NCBI RefSeq assembly: GCF_026000115.1 | Contig: NZ_AP026867.1 | Coordinates: forward strand, 6,053,001 to 6,117,000 | Length of the DNA: 64,000 bases | Reading direction: 5' to 3' | DNA from: Aureispira anguillae | GTDB taxonomy: Bacteria > Bacteroidota > Bacteroidia > Chitinophagales > Saprospiraceae | Shown here: positions 34,867 through 43,675 of the stretch, in pieces | How positions within the stretch are numbered: position 1 is the stretch's first letter | Layout: each line of letters starts with the position of its first letter | Notes under the pieces: model-generated | Seen by the model: the letters and a program-made list of their open reading frames with translations, nothing else | The model's database searches: none | Told to the model about the DNA's origin: nothing | Made by a program: the position numbers and the translations under genes

Positions 34867-36282
34867 ATGGAAGCACATGATTATGATGGCGAACATCAAC
34901 CAGATTTGAAATTACTGGTACAACGATATGAAGAAATGCTAAGAGAAGGTGGCATCTCTTTTTTAGAGATTGATAGTTTTTTAATGTTGGCTGATTATTA
35001 TGAAGAAAGCAGTCAGTTTAAACAAGCATTGGGAGTATTAAGTCAAGCAATGAAGCAACATCCCTTTTCTGCGTCTTTATATATTCGAAAAGCTCAAATT
35101 TTTACGGAACAGGAGCAGTATGAATTCGCATTTGAGGCCTTAGAATCTGCAATTATTTATGAACCATCTGATTTAGATATTTACCTCACGAAGGCTGATA
35201 TCTATATGAGGATGTTTGATCAGAAAAATGCTATAAAGGTCATTCAAATTGCGAAAAAATATGCGAACCCTGAAGAGGTCGCTGATCTTTATATTTTAGA
35301 ATCTACAATCTATGAAACAAAAAAAGATTATATCAATGCCCTAAAGTACTTAAAAAAAGCACTTTGGAGAGATCCTAAAAATGATATTGCACTTAGTCGC
35401 ATATCAGGCTTATATGATCTTACTAAAAGCTACAGTGAGTCCATTTCATTTCATTTAAAATTAATCAATAAACAACCTTACTCCTATTGGGCTTGGTACA
35501 ATCTAGGCTTAGCCTACATGCAAATCGGCTCACTCAAAGAGGCTGCAGAGGCTTTTGATTATGCCATTGTTATTAATGAACAGTTTGAACCTGCTTATCA
35601 TTATTATATTGATTGTTACATTGGCTTAGAGGAATATGACTTAGCACTTCGCTATCTAGGAGAATATCAAGATTTTTTTGAATCTGACGCTGAAATATGG
35701 TATCGTTTTGGGCAATGCTATGAATATAAACATCAATACGCTGTCGCTCGAAAGAACTATAGCAAAGCACTAGAATACAATAGTTTAAATGGCCTAGTTT
35801 ACTACAACATTGGAAATTGTTATGTAGAAGAAAATGAATGGCATTTAGCGGAAAAAGCATTCTTGCAAGCTTATTCTGTCAATCGATTTAATGCTGAATT
35901 TTGCCTATCCTTGGCAGACACCTATGATGCCTTAGAAAATTCCGATAAAGCACATGAGTTTTATCATAAAGCATTAGCGATAGAACCTAAGGAAGTAGGC
36001 ATTTGGATTCATTATATTGAATTCTTAATTGACGAAGAGTCTTATGCTGTTGCATCCGAAATGTTAGATGAAGCTAGGGAATATGTAGATAGTGTATTAT
36101 TAGATTATGCCCAAGCGGCTGTTTTGATCGAGTCAGGGCAACGTCAAGAAGGGTTTATTGTTTTGGGACGTGCTTTGTTAGATAATTATACGATACATAC
36201 TTATATTTATCAGATTGCTCCACGATTGAAACAAGATCCTAATCTTGCTTCATTTATTTTGAGCTATAAAGAAGAAGAATAG
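34867..36282 (+). CDS. Tetratricopeptide repeat protein
   Basis: The 471 residues contain about ten TPR units in series. Clear examples are A-W-Y-N-L-G-L-A-Y-M-x6-E-A-A-E-A-F-D-Y-A and L-V-Y-Y-N-I-G-N-C-Y-V-E. There is no signal peptide or membrane segment, so it is cytoplasmic. TPR arrays act as scaffolds for protein complexes, and the partner is unknown. Similar single-gene TPR proteins are widespread in Bacteroidota. It ends at a strong bidirectional terminator shared with the converging M48 gene. Confidence 0.85.
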   Translation: MEAHDYDGEHQPDLKLLVQRYEEMLREGGISFLEIDSFLMLADYYEESSQFKQALGVLSQAMKQHPFSASLYIRKAQIFTEQEQYEFAFEALESAIIYEPSDLDIYLTKADIYMRMFDQKNAIKVIQIAKKYANPEEVADLYILESTIYETKKDYINALKYLKKALWRDPKNDIALSRISGLYDLTKSYSESISFHLKLINKQPYSYWAWYNLGLAYMQIGSLKEAAEAFDYAIVINEQFEPAYHYYIDCYIGLEEYDLALRYLGEYQDFFESDAEIWYRFGQCYEYKHQYAVARKNYSKALEYNSLNGLVYYNIGNCYVEENEWHLAEKAFLQAYSVNRFNAEFCLSLADTYDALENSDKAHEFYHKALAIEPKEVGIWIHYIEFLIDEESYAVASEMLDEAREYVDSVLLDYAQAAVLIESGQRQEGFIVLGRALLDNYTIHTYIYQIAPRLKQDPNLASFILSYKEEE

Positions 36283-36305
36283 TATACGTCTTTCTCTAAA
36301 AAAAG

Positions 36306-36346
36306 AAAATCGCTAAACTTTAATTGATAAAGTTTAGCGATTTTTT
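36306..36346. terminator. Bidirectional terminator between converging genes
   Basis: A perfect 17-bp stem (36306-36322 with 36328-36344) with a 5-nt loop is flanked by A and T runs. It serves the TPR gene on the plus strand and the M48 peptidase gene on the minus strand. Confidence 0.9.
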
Positions 36347-36365
36347 ATTCTAGCAGAATAATGAC

Positions 36366-37172
36366 CTATGGCAAGGTTGCAATCATAGCAGCATAAGCTC
36401 CATTATCTCCAGAACTGTGGAAAGAAGTTGTAGAACAACCTAGCTCTGTAGCACGCTCATTAATTTTAGCGACTCTATTATCTGGATTTGGGTGTGTACT
36501 CAAAAACGCTGGGGTACCAGAAGTTTGTCCTTGAGCAATTAATTTAGTAAAAAATCCAGCCGCTCCATTACAAGCATATTTTGAACTTTGTAAATAATCT
36601 ACTGAATGTTCATCAGCATCGGTTTCGTGTGCACGACTAAAACCTAGCTCTGTCAAGCCTCCAGCAACTTGGCTCAACTGTGCAGCAGTTGCATTATTAC
36701 TAGCAATGGCTATTAACATATCAATGCCATACTTTTCTGTCATACTAGCAGTAGAATGACGCTGATCTGCATGTGCGATTTCATGCGCCAAAACTCCAGC
36801 TAAATGATCTACTTCATCCAAGTATTTCATCAAACCAGTATAAACATAGATATAACCGCCTGGTGCGCAAAAGGCATTTAGCGTAGCATCATCGTGAATA
36901 ATTTTAAGTTTCCAATCAAACTTATCTTTGTATTTTACTTCTGGCGATTTTAATATCTCATCACGCATATCCAACAAATAGGCATAAGCAGTAGGATATT
37001 GTGTTTCGCTCAAAAGTGGATATTGAGTAGGGTCATTTGCTATTTCTGCTTCTAATTGTGCACCTAATTGTTTGTCCTGATCTACTGTAAAAATATTAAT
37101 CGGTCGATCGCAAGCACTACCAAATACAGCAACTAAAACCAATAAGGTCAATAAATTTCTAAACTTTGTCAT
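36366..37172 (-). CDS. M48-family metallopeptidase lipoprotein
   Basis: The 268-residue protein has a lipoprotein signal ending F-G-S-A-Cys21. The zinc motif is H130-E-I-A-H134 in L-A-H-E-I-A-H-A-D, with the downstream E-T-D-A-D motif carrying the third ligand. This is the layout of the BepA/LoiP/YcaL-like M48 group, which degrades misfolded outer-membrane proteins in the periplasm. H-P-N-P-D-N-R near the C-terminus is also typical. It is a single gene between two terminators. Confidence 0.88.
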   Translation of the reverse strand: MTKFRNLLTLLVLVAVFGSACDRPINIFTVDQDKQLGAQLEAEIANDPTQYPLLSETQYPTAYAYLLDMRDEILKSPEVKYKDKFDWKLKIIHDDATLNAFCAPGGYIYVYTGLMKYLDEVDHLAGVLAHEIAHADQRHSTASMTEKYGIDMLIAIASNNATAAQLSQVAGGLTELGFSRAHETDADEHSVDYLQSSKYACNGAAGFFTKLIAQGQTSGTPAFLSTHPNPDNRVAKINERATELGCSTTSFHSSGDNGAYAAMIATLP

Positions 37173-37353
37173 TATCTCTATGGATTTTGCTTATTATAAT
37201 TAATATAAAAATTCTAATACGAAGTACCGCTTTTTTGAGCAAAAAGGAGGGCTAATTCTTGCCAAAGAAGCATTTTTTTTGCCAAAAAATAAACTAAATA
37301 CCTTAGGTTGCTTCCTAAAAATATCATTCCAAAATAACAATTTGAAATTACTA

Positions 37354-37395
37354 AATAAAAAAAGACTCTAATAGTTATCGTCTATCAGAGTCTTT
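37354..37395 (-). terminator. Terminator of the transketolase operon
   Basis: AAAGACTCTAATAG (37361-37374) pairs with CTATCAGAGTCTTT (37382-37395) with one G-U. On the minus strand a T-run follows the stem. Confidence 0.85.
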
Positions 37396-37416
37396 AATAT
37401 ACTTAAAATTAATTTA

Positions 37417-38382
37417 TTATGCGTATTCTGCTTTGCGTTTTAATACCTTTTGGATCGCATTAACAACATCAACAGTATCCAATCCATATTTGGCAATCAA
37501 ATCTGGCACTTTTCCGCTCTCTCCAAACGTATCGTTTACAGCAACAAATTCCATTAAGGTAGGCTGATGTTGAGACAATACACGAGAAATACTTTCTCCC
37601 AAACCACCAATCACATTATGTTCCTCTGCAACAACTACACATTTGGTTTTAGCAGCAGATTTTAAAACAGCCTCGGTATCCAATGGTTTTATGGTATGAA
37701 TATTAATTAATTCACAGCTTATCCCCTGCTCAGCCAATTCTTTAGCTGCTTCTACAGCCTTCCACACTAAATGTCCTGTTGCAAAGATAGTAACATCTGT
37801 TCCTTCATTTAACAACAAAGCCTTACCAATTTCAAAAGGCATATTTTCGGTAAACATAGGCCAACCAGGACGCCCAAATCTCAAATAAACAGGTCCTTCA
37901 TGGTCTGCAATTGCTACCGTAGCAGCCTTAGTTTGGTGATAATCACAAGGATTAATCACTGTCATACCAGGCAACATTTTCATCATTCCTACATCCTCCA
38001 AGGTTTGATGAGTTGCCCCATCCTCTCCTAGTGTCAATCCAGCATGAGAAGCACAAATTTTTACATTTTTGTCTGAATAAGCAACCGACTGACGTACTTG
38101 ATCAAAAACACGAGCAGTAGAAAAATTAGCGAAGGTTCCAGTAAAAGGAACTTTCCCTGCCGTTGCCAAGCCCGCAGCAACACCAATCATATTCGCTTCA
38201 GAAATTCCCATTTGAAAAAATCGCTCTGGAAATTCATCAATAAACTTGTTCATTTTTAAGGAGCCCACCAAATCCGCACAAAGTGCTACAACATTTGGGT
38301 TATTTTTGCCTGCTTCGTACAAACCATCTCCAAAACCATCACGGGTTGCTTTTTTGCCTGTACTTATAATATCTTTAAGCAT
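37417..38382 (-). CDS. Transketolase, C-terminal subunit
   Basis: This 321-residue subunit matches the pyrimidine-binding and C-terminal domains of transketolase. Typical features are G-I-S-E-A-N-M-I-G-V-A-A-G-L-A, the E-D-G-A-T-H-Q motif, D-Y-H-Q-T, P-V-Y-L-R-F-G-R and the late E-E-H-N-V-I-G-G-L. The Glu of G-I-S-E-A contacts the thiamine pyrophosphate pyrimidine. It follows the N-terminal subunit gene by 44 bp, so both come from one mRNA and assemble into the pentose-phosphate enzyme. Split transketolases are common in Bacteroidota and archaea. Confidence 0.92.
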   Translation of the reverse strand: MLKDIISTGKKATRDGFGDGLYEAGKNNPNVVALCADLVGSLKMNKFIDEFPERFFQMGISEANMIGVAAGLATAGKVPFTGTFANFSTARVFDQVRQSVAYSDKNVKICASHAGLTLGEDGATHQTLEDVGMMKMLPGMTVINPCDYHQTKAATVAIADHEGPVYLRFGRPGWPMFTENMPFEIGKALLLNEGTDVTIFATGHLVWKAVEAAKELAEQGISCELINIHTIKPLDTEAVLKSAAKTKCVVVAEEHNVIGGLGESISRVLSQHQPTLMEFVAVNDTFGESGKVPDLIAKYGLDTVDVVNAIQKVLKRKAEYA

Positions 38383-38426
38383 TTTCTTAGAATTTTAATT
38401 ACCGTTATAAATGATGATTTAACAAA

Positions 38427-39275
38427 TTACAAAGGGTAGTCACCCAATGTTTCTTCCAATTGAGCCAACGCAATATCTTTTTGCTCATCATTAGGCGGTT
38501 TACCATGCCATTTATGAGTACCAGACATAAAATCAACTCCATGCCCCATATCTGTTTTCATCAAAATTACAACAGGTTTCCCCTTGCCCGTCTTGGCTTT
38601 AGCAGCAGCAAATCCTTTTAATACTTCTGCCATTTTGTTGCCGTCCATATGTACAACATCCCAACCAAATGCCAACCACTTTGCTTCGAGATCTCCCAAA
38701 CTAAGTACATCATCATTCGATCCATCAATCTGTTGACCATTCCAGTCTACAGTAACAATAACATTGTCCGTTTTTTGATGAGCAGCAAAGAGCATCGCTT
38801 CCCAGATTTGTCCTTCTTGCAATTCGCCATCTCCAGTCAATACATAAACCAATTTGTCGTCACCATCCATCTTTTTGGCCAATGCTGTACCTAAAGCAAT
38901 AGACAAGCCTTGCCCTAAAGAACCAGAGGCTACTCGTATACCAGGTAGACCTTCATGAGTTGCAGGGTGCCCCTGTAAGCGAGAATTTAGTGCACGGAAA
39001 GTAGCCAACTCTTCTACAGGAAAATAGCCTGAACGAGCTAATACGCTGTACCATACTGGTGAAATGTGTCCGTTTGACAAATAGAAAACATCTTCTCCTT
39101 TGCCTTCCATATTAAAAGTTGGATTGTGGTCCATTATCTCTTGATACAATGCTGTAAAAAAATCAGCACAGCCCAAAGAACCTCCTGGATGACCACTTTG
39201 ACAAGCATGTACCATACGAATAATATCGCGACGTACTTGTGTAGCCATACGTTCTAGTGATTGTATATCAGCCAT
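38427..39275 (-). CDS. Transketolase, N-terminal subunit
   Basis: This 282-residue subunit carries the thiamine-pyrophosphate/Mg motif G-D-G-E-L-Q-E-G-Q-I-W-E-A with the later V-D-W-N-G-Q-Q-I-D-G. It also has the substrate-side S-G-H-P-G-G-S-L-G and G-S-L-G-Q-G-L-S. Together with the next gene it equals a full transketolase (282 + 321 residues versus ~660). The conserved histidine pair (G-H-P and G-T-H-K-W-H) is present. The start at 39275 gives a normal N-terminus for split forms. Confidence 0.92.
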   Translation of the reverse strand: MADIQSLERMATQVRRDIIRMVHACQSGHPGGSLGCADFFTALYQEIMDHNPTFNMEGKGEDVFYLSNGHISPVWYSVLARSGYFPVEELATFRALNSRLQGHPATHEGLPGIRVASGSLGQGLSIALGTALAKKMDGDDKLVYVLTGDGELQEGQIWEAMLFAAHQKTDNVIVTVDWNGQQIDGSNDDVLSLGDLEAKWLAFGWDVVHMDGNKMAEVLKGFAAAKAKTGKGKPVVILMKTDMGHGVDFMSGTHKWHGKPPNDEQKDIALAQLEETLGDYPL

Positions 39276-39601
39276 GATTAGGTTATATTGTATATTAGTA
39301 ATATAAAGGTAGGTAATAAAATTTGCTGCAAATATAAGCTTTTTATTTTTAGCTACTGAGGTTCCTTCTATGGAATTAATAATTTATATCACCTCCAAGC
39401 CAACGTCCTATCGTTTATTAATAAGATATTTATGGGCTAATAAAGTGCTTAATGGATCCATCATTATATTGTTCTTACCAACCATAATATGTGTCCACTC
39501 AGTTCAATTATTTAGGCACAGGCATACCTATATATATAGTATAATTACTGCACTTCTGCCCTATTTAGATAGAGCACTCATTACCAATGAATTACATAAC
39601 G
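39276..39601. other. Intergenic region with a doubtful small reading frame
   Basis: A plus-strand frame (39370-39669, 99 codons) with one hydrophobic stretch extends antisense into the last 68 bp of the SRAP gene. It has no recognisable family, so I do not call it a gene. The rest should hold the promoter of the transketolase operon. Confidence 0.45.
39329..39336 (-). promoter_or_regulatory. Candidate -7 element of the transketolase operon
   Basis: On the minus strand TATATTTG fits TAnnTTTG, 54 bp upstream of the start. No good -33 element was seen. Confidence 0.35.
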
Positions 39602-40270
39602 CTATTCCGATAGCTCAATTGGAGCGTGCAATTCTGGATAATTATTATCCAATGAATCTATATCTTTAGAAATAGGATAGATATCTAACCAACCTTCCTC
39701 TAGTGGTTGTAATAAATTTAATGTTGTAGCTAAGGATTGTTCTTCTAACCACCTACTACGCTCACTTCCAGTTGTAATCAATGCAGGCATTCGAACAATG
39801 CCTAATTTTTGTAAATCTTGGTTGGCAGGAACTGTAATAATAGAAAATGTTTTGAATAACTCTCCCTTGCCATCAATCCATACATCCCAAACTCCTGCAA
39901 AAGTCATTAATTCACCATTTTTTAGTTGAATGCGATAAGGCTGAGTTGCCCTTCCATCTTTCGTCCATTCATAATAACTATCCGCAAAAACCAAACAACG
40001 CCTTTGTCGAATTGGCAACCGAAAAGATAATTTACTTGCAATTCCCTCTACCTGTGCAGTAATAAGATTTGTACCAACACTTTTGTCTTTAGCCCAATGC
40101 GGAATTAACCCCCAACCAAATATCTGTAGGTCCAATGAGTTATTCGTTAATATATAAGCATTTTGAGTTGCTCCAATATTAAAACTTTGTTGCAATTCTT
40201 TTTTTATATCTAGATTGAACTGGCGCTTCATTTTTTCTTTAGAAGCGGAGAAAGAGAAACGAGTAGGCAT
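39602..40270 (-). CDS. SRAP-family protein (YedK/HMCES-like) lacking the catalytic Cys2
   Basis: The 222 residues match the SOS-response-associated peptidase family: I-F-G-W-G-L-I-P-H-W-A (50-60), R-R-C-L-V-F-A-D-S-Y-Y-E101-W, F-A-G-V-W-D and R160-M-P. Active members start M-C-G-R, and after Met removal Cys2 forms a stable thiazolidine crosslink to abasic sites in single-stranded DNA. Here the start reads M-P-T-R, so Cys2 is Pro. The histidine expected two residues before R-M-P is Ile158, and the N-A-R-x-E motif is altered (N68-L-I). The glutamate E101 is kept. The protein may bind DNA without crosslinking or have another role. It lies next to the origin-like DnaA-box cluster. Confidence 0.85.
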   Translation of the reverse strand: MPTRFSFSASKEKMKRQFNLDIKKELQQSFNIGATQNAYILTNNSLDLQIFGWGLIPHWAKDKSVGTNLITAQVEGIASKLSFRLPIRQRRCLVFADSYYEWTKDGRATQPYRIQLKNGELMTFAGVWDVWIDGKGELFKTFSIITVPANQDLQKLGIVRMPALITTGSERSRWLEEQSLATTLNLLQPLEEGWLDIYPISKDIDSLDNNYPELHAPIELSE

Positions 40271-40599
40271 ATAGATTGGGTGTTTACAGCAAACTAGTAT
40301 GTTTTACATACTATAATATATAGGTTGTATACGGTATTCGGTGTACTATAGTATAAATACGGAGGAGAATTTAGATTTAATGCACACTAAACTTAAGTGC
40401 ATATTTTTCTCCTATTAATAGATATCCGTTGTTAAGTTAGCTATCCATTTTTAATAGTTAGACTGAGGATACCTATACTATATAAATATAGTCTTTTATG
40501 ACTAAAACAAATCTGTGTTTTTGTCTTATTTCATGAAAATAACCCACAAAAGTAAAATAATAAATCTAATAACAAAGATTGTCTCCTGTTATTTTTTAT

Positions 40600-41430
40600 T
40601 TTTTTTTAGGTAAAGCCTTTTTGTTATCCACAGTCCTTAAAGTTATCCACACAATCATGGTGCATAAAAAGATTTTTGAAAACGAGACTTATCTATTTTT
40701 CATTTTTTTGATGACAAAAAGAAAATAAAAACACAAAAAAAGAACAAAAAAAGGTTTTAAAAAGTTAACTAGTGTAGTTACTCACATAGAATCCACAAGT
40801 TACCCACACTTTATCCACATTGTGTATAAATAACTCCAAAAAGACCATATATAGCTCTAAAAAAAGCAACCTCTTCTAAAAAACAGTCTTTCTACTACAT
40901 TTTTTTGTGTTTTGGCCTAAAAACAATTTGTTGCGAGGTACTTATCCACAGTTTTTTTACAATAATATGTAAAAAGCTTAAAAACAGCAAATTAAAACTT
41001 AAGTTATCCACACAACTTTCGTGAATAACTGTGGATAACATAGGGTTTTATCAACATCCTATCCACAGTTTTTTTTATTTTTTTTGAATTTACCCAAAAA
41101 TACCTAAATAATGTGGATTAACTCTAAAATACACACATAGATATCCACAGTTCTCCACAAAAAAAAAGGAAAACATAAATTAGTACACACTTTATCCACA
41201 TTTTGGATAATTCAGTGGATAACTTTAGTTATTAGCGCATAATCAGTACTTTTCTTGTGGATAACTAATGTGTATAAATCAGCTCTATTTGTGAATTGTT
41301 AGCATCCAAATAAATCAAACAGATTCTTTTTCACTTATCCACTTATCCACAGCCCTAATAATGATAGCTTTTTTTTATTTTAAATTTTCTTTTTATTATA
41401 ATAATATAGATGTGAGATTTTTTTTTGCCC
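40600..41430. other. Candidate chromosomal replication origin (DnaA-box cluster)
   Basis: The 1447-bp gap 40271-41717 has no gene. It contains eleven exact TTATNCACA boxes. Plus strand: 40624, 40643, 40811, 40942, 41004, 41192, 41343. Minus strand: 40821, 41030, 41256, 41269. Nine are TTATCCACA and two TTATACACA. At least seven one-mismatch boxes lie among them (for example 40800, 41059, 41112, 41141, 41151, 41214, 41335). Long A/T runs at 41068-41100 and 41363-41425 could be the unwinding element. DnaA binding and melting are established for such clusters, so oriC is the natural reading. dnaA itself is not adjacent, as is common in Bacteroidota. Confidence 0.88.
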
Positions 41431-41717
41431 AACCCGAAAAACAAATTTTTGTTTTTGTTCCTTGCTTCTATTCGTTTTCGTTTTTCATTTCTTCATTGTT
41501 TAGATTTTGTCTAAATGAAAATAACCTTTAATCAATTATAGTATGATATTGTTTATGGAGTTGTATTTTTGTGAGAAGGATCTAACACATTTTATGTGTA
41601 TTTAATAATTAATATTTGCTGTGCAATGTTTTTATTAGGACTAAAACTTTGATTAGTAGTTTTTTATAAAATGATTGTAAGGAGCAAATTGACAGTATAA
41701 ACATAGATAATATCAAG

Positions 41718-42893
41718 ATGGCTAAAGAAACAAAAGTGTTCTCTACGGCAGTAAAAATTTGGTTATTGGTAGGAGTGGTTATGGTATTTTGTCAGGTTGT
41801 AATAGGGGGCATTACCCGTTTGACAGATTCAGGGCTCTCTATTACAGAATGGGCAGTTATTCAAGGAACAATACCTCCACTTGATGCTGAGCAATGGGAA
41901 ACAGCTCGACAGGAGTATATGGTACATGCTATAGGACAAGTAAAAATGAAATGGTCGGGAAGTCTGTATCCCGATGGCATTCCTATGAGTGATTTTAAGT
42001 TTATCTATTTTTGGGAATATTTTCATCGATTGTGGGCTCGTACTATGGGCTTTGTATTTTTAATCCCTTTTTTAATTTTTTGGCGTAGGAAGATGTTATC
42101 AAAGCCATTGATGATTATGCTAGGGAAGGTGGTTGCATTAACGGTTTTGGTGGCTATTTTTGGCTGGATTATGGTTAAATCAGGTTTAGATACACCAGAA
42201 TTTGCTTGGGTTAATGGTTATAAATTGACGATACATTTGAGTTTAGCAACAATTGTATTTGGTTATTTATGGTGGGTTTCTTTGCATGTTATTCAACCCA
42301 TAACAACAGATGAACACAATAAGCGTTTGAGAGTGTTTGCTTGGCGTATTACCACAATCGTTTGTCTTCAAATTGTATTAGGAGGGCTTATGGCTGGGAT
42401 TAAAGCTGGTTTAGTTTTTAATCATTTTCCTCATATGGAAGTTAATTCAACGGATGAATCATGGATATGGATTGCTGATGTGCTGAAAGATTATTCGAAG
42501 TGGACTTGGGAAAATATGAGAGCCTATAATTCTAAGGAAGGGGCTGGTTTTGCTGCGGCATTAATTCAGCTATTGCATCGAGGAACGGCTTATTTGTTGT
42601 GCTTCTTAATTCCTATTTTTTACTTATATCTACGCCGAATCCACCAATCTAAGCAATTGGCAATGGGAGGAAAAATTTTAATTGTAGTACTAATTGTTCA
42701 AGTTACACTTGGTATTTTTACACTTTTAAATGGTATAGGACAGATTCCTTTATTATTGGGGGTTTTACATCAGGCAGGAGGGTTGTTACTATTGGCAGCT
42801 ATGCTTTATGTCAATTATCAATTTAGTAATGGAGGAAAGCATATATTGCGAAAAGTAGGGCAAAAGGAAGAAGCGTTGGTAACAACAGATTAG
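41718..42893 (+). CDS. ctaA: Heme A synthase (COX15/CtaA family)
   Basis: The 391-residue inner-membrane protein has about eight helices. Family signatures are G-G-I-T-R-L-T-D-S-G-L-S-I-T-E-W near the N-terminus, E-Y-F-H-R in helix 2/3, and histidines in T-I-H-L-S, L-L-H-R-G-T-A-Y and L-H-Q-A-G-G, which hold heme. It oxidises heme O to heme A for cytochrome aa3-type oxidases. The length and the conserved E-Y-x-H-R fit the COX15 branch. No other cytochrome oxidase genes are adjacent. It is the first gene to the right of the DnaA-box cluster. Confidence 0.93.
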   Translation: MAKETKVFSTAVKIWLLVGVVMVFCQVVIGGITRLTDSGLSITEWAVIQGTIPPLDAEQWETARQEYMVHAIGQVKMKWSGSLYPDGIPMSDFKFIYFWEYFHRLWARTMGFVFLIPFLIFWRRKMLSKPLMIMLGKVVALTVLVAIFGWIMVKSGLDTPEFAWVNGYKLTIHLSLATIVFGYLWWVSLHVIQPITTDEHNKRLRVFAWRITTIVCLQIVLGGLMAGIKAGLVFNHFPHMEVNSTDESWIWIADVLKDYSKWTWENMRAYNSKEGAGFAAALIQLLHRGTAYLLCFLIPIFYLYLRRIHQSKQLAMGGKILIVVLIVQVTLGIFTLLNGIGQIPLLLGVLHQAGGLLLLAAMLYVNYQFSNGGKHILRKVGQKEEALVTTD

Positions 42894-42977
42894 TTTTAAC
42901 AGGGCAGTAACCAACCGTTATATAAGAAGCCCTTAACGGAGCATTAATAGAATATAAGACAATATAATTTTAATCTT

Positions 42978-43013
42978 GTCCTTGCTAGTACAATACTGGC
43001 AAGGACATTTTTT
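42978..43013 (+). terminator. Terminator after ctaA
   Basis: GTCCTTGCTAG (42978-42988) pairs with CTGGCAAGGAC (42996-43006) with one wobble, and ATTTTTT follows. Confidence 0.8.
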
Positions 43014-43033
43014 ATTAACTAAAAAACAAAATT

Positions 43034-43603
43034 ATGAATGTCAAAAAAGGTTTACTATTAATTTGCTGTTTAATGTATAGCAGCGTTTTTTTTGCTCAGG
43101 AAAAAACTAGAATTCATGAGTTGGGTTTATCATTTAATTCAGGACTAGATTTTGGTTTGATTTATAAAACAGGCAAGGCCAATAGTCTCTTTAGAATCAG
43201 TACGTTATTTTTTAATGGCACCAATTCTATCACCCATAATTCAAGTCATAGTTTCAGTAATAATAGCATTGGAGCTGGCTTTTCTTTGGGGGCAGAGTTT
43301 AGAAAAAATATTGCTTCCGAATTCTTTTTTTCTTATGGTTTTGATGCTGGTCTTGATTATAGAGGAGCTAAAAGATTAGATCCAAGTCAGAATCAAGAAG
43401 TTCAACACTTCATATCTCCAACTATTAATTTATTGCTAGGAGTGGGGTATGTATTAAAAAAGCACTTGGTTTTTTCTTTAGAAGTGATGCCTTATTTTAG
43501 TTATAATATTTCGATATTAGAACCTAGCCCATCTATCAATCATCAAATTGCCTACGGTTTTAACATTAACAGTGTAAAGTTTGTTGTTGCTTATCGATTC
43601 TAA
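43034..43603 (+). CDS. Small outer-membrane beta-barrel protein
   Basis: This 189-residue protein has a signal peptide (about 1-22, ending F-F-A-Q). About eight amphipathic strands follow, with G-F-S-L-G-A-E-F, Y-G-F-D-A-G-L-D-Y and a final F-V-V-A-Y-R-F whose last residue is Phe. This is the OmpA/OprF-size barrel pattern common in Bacteroidota. No peptidoglycan-binding part is present. Function is unknown. It starts 20 bp after the ctaA terminator and ends at a bidirectional terminator. Confidence 0.75.
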   Translation: MNVKKGLLLICCLMYSSVFFAQEKTRIHELGLSFNSGLDFGLIYKTGKANSLFRISTLFFNGTNSITHNSSHSFSNNSIGAGFSLGAEFRKNIASEFFFSYGFDAGLDYRGAKRLDPSQNQEVQHFISPTINLLLGVGYVLKKHLVFSLEVMPYFSYNISILEPSPSINHQIAYGFNINSVKFVVAYRF

Positions 43604-43613
43604 AAACAAAAAA

Positions 43614-43647
43614 AGGTTATCTCAAATTTTAAAATTCGAGATAACCT
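43614..43647. terminator. Bidirectional terminator between converging genes
   Basis: A 34-bp near-perfect palindrome has AGGTTATCTC (43614-43623) pairing with GAGATAACCT (43638-43647), and the inner A/T part also pairs. It lies between the barrel gene and metF. Confidence 0.8.
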
Positions 43648-43675
43648 AATATACGATTGACAAAGGAGATTTTAC

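Noticed and set aside
39370-39669. Plus-strand frame of 99 codons with a hydrophobic stretch
   Set aside because: It overlaps the SRAP gene antisense, has no recognisable family and no promoter.
34831-40360. Repeated TACTATAGTA-type palindromes (near 34836 and 40345)
   Set aside because: Short A/T palindromes are expected by chance in AT-rich intergenic DNA, and the copies share no context.
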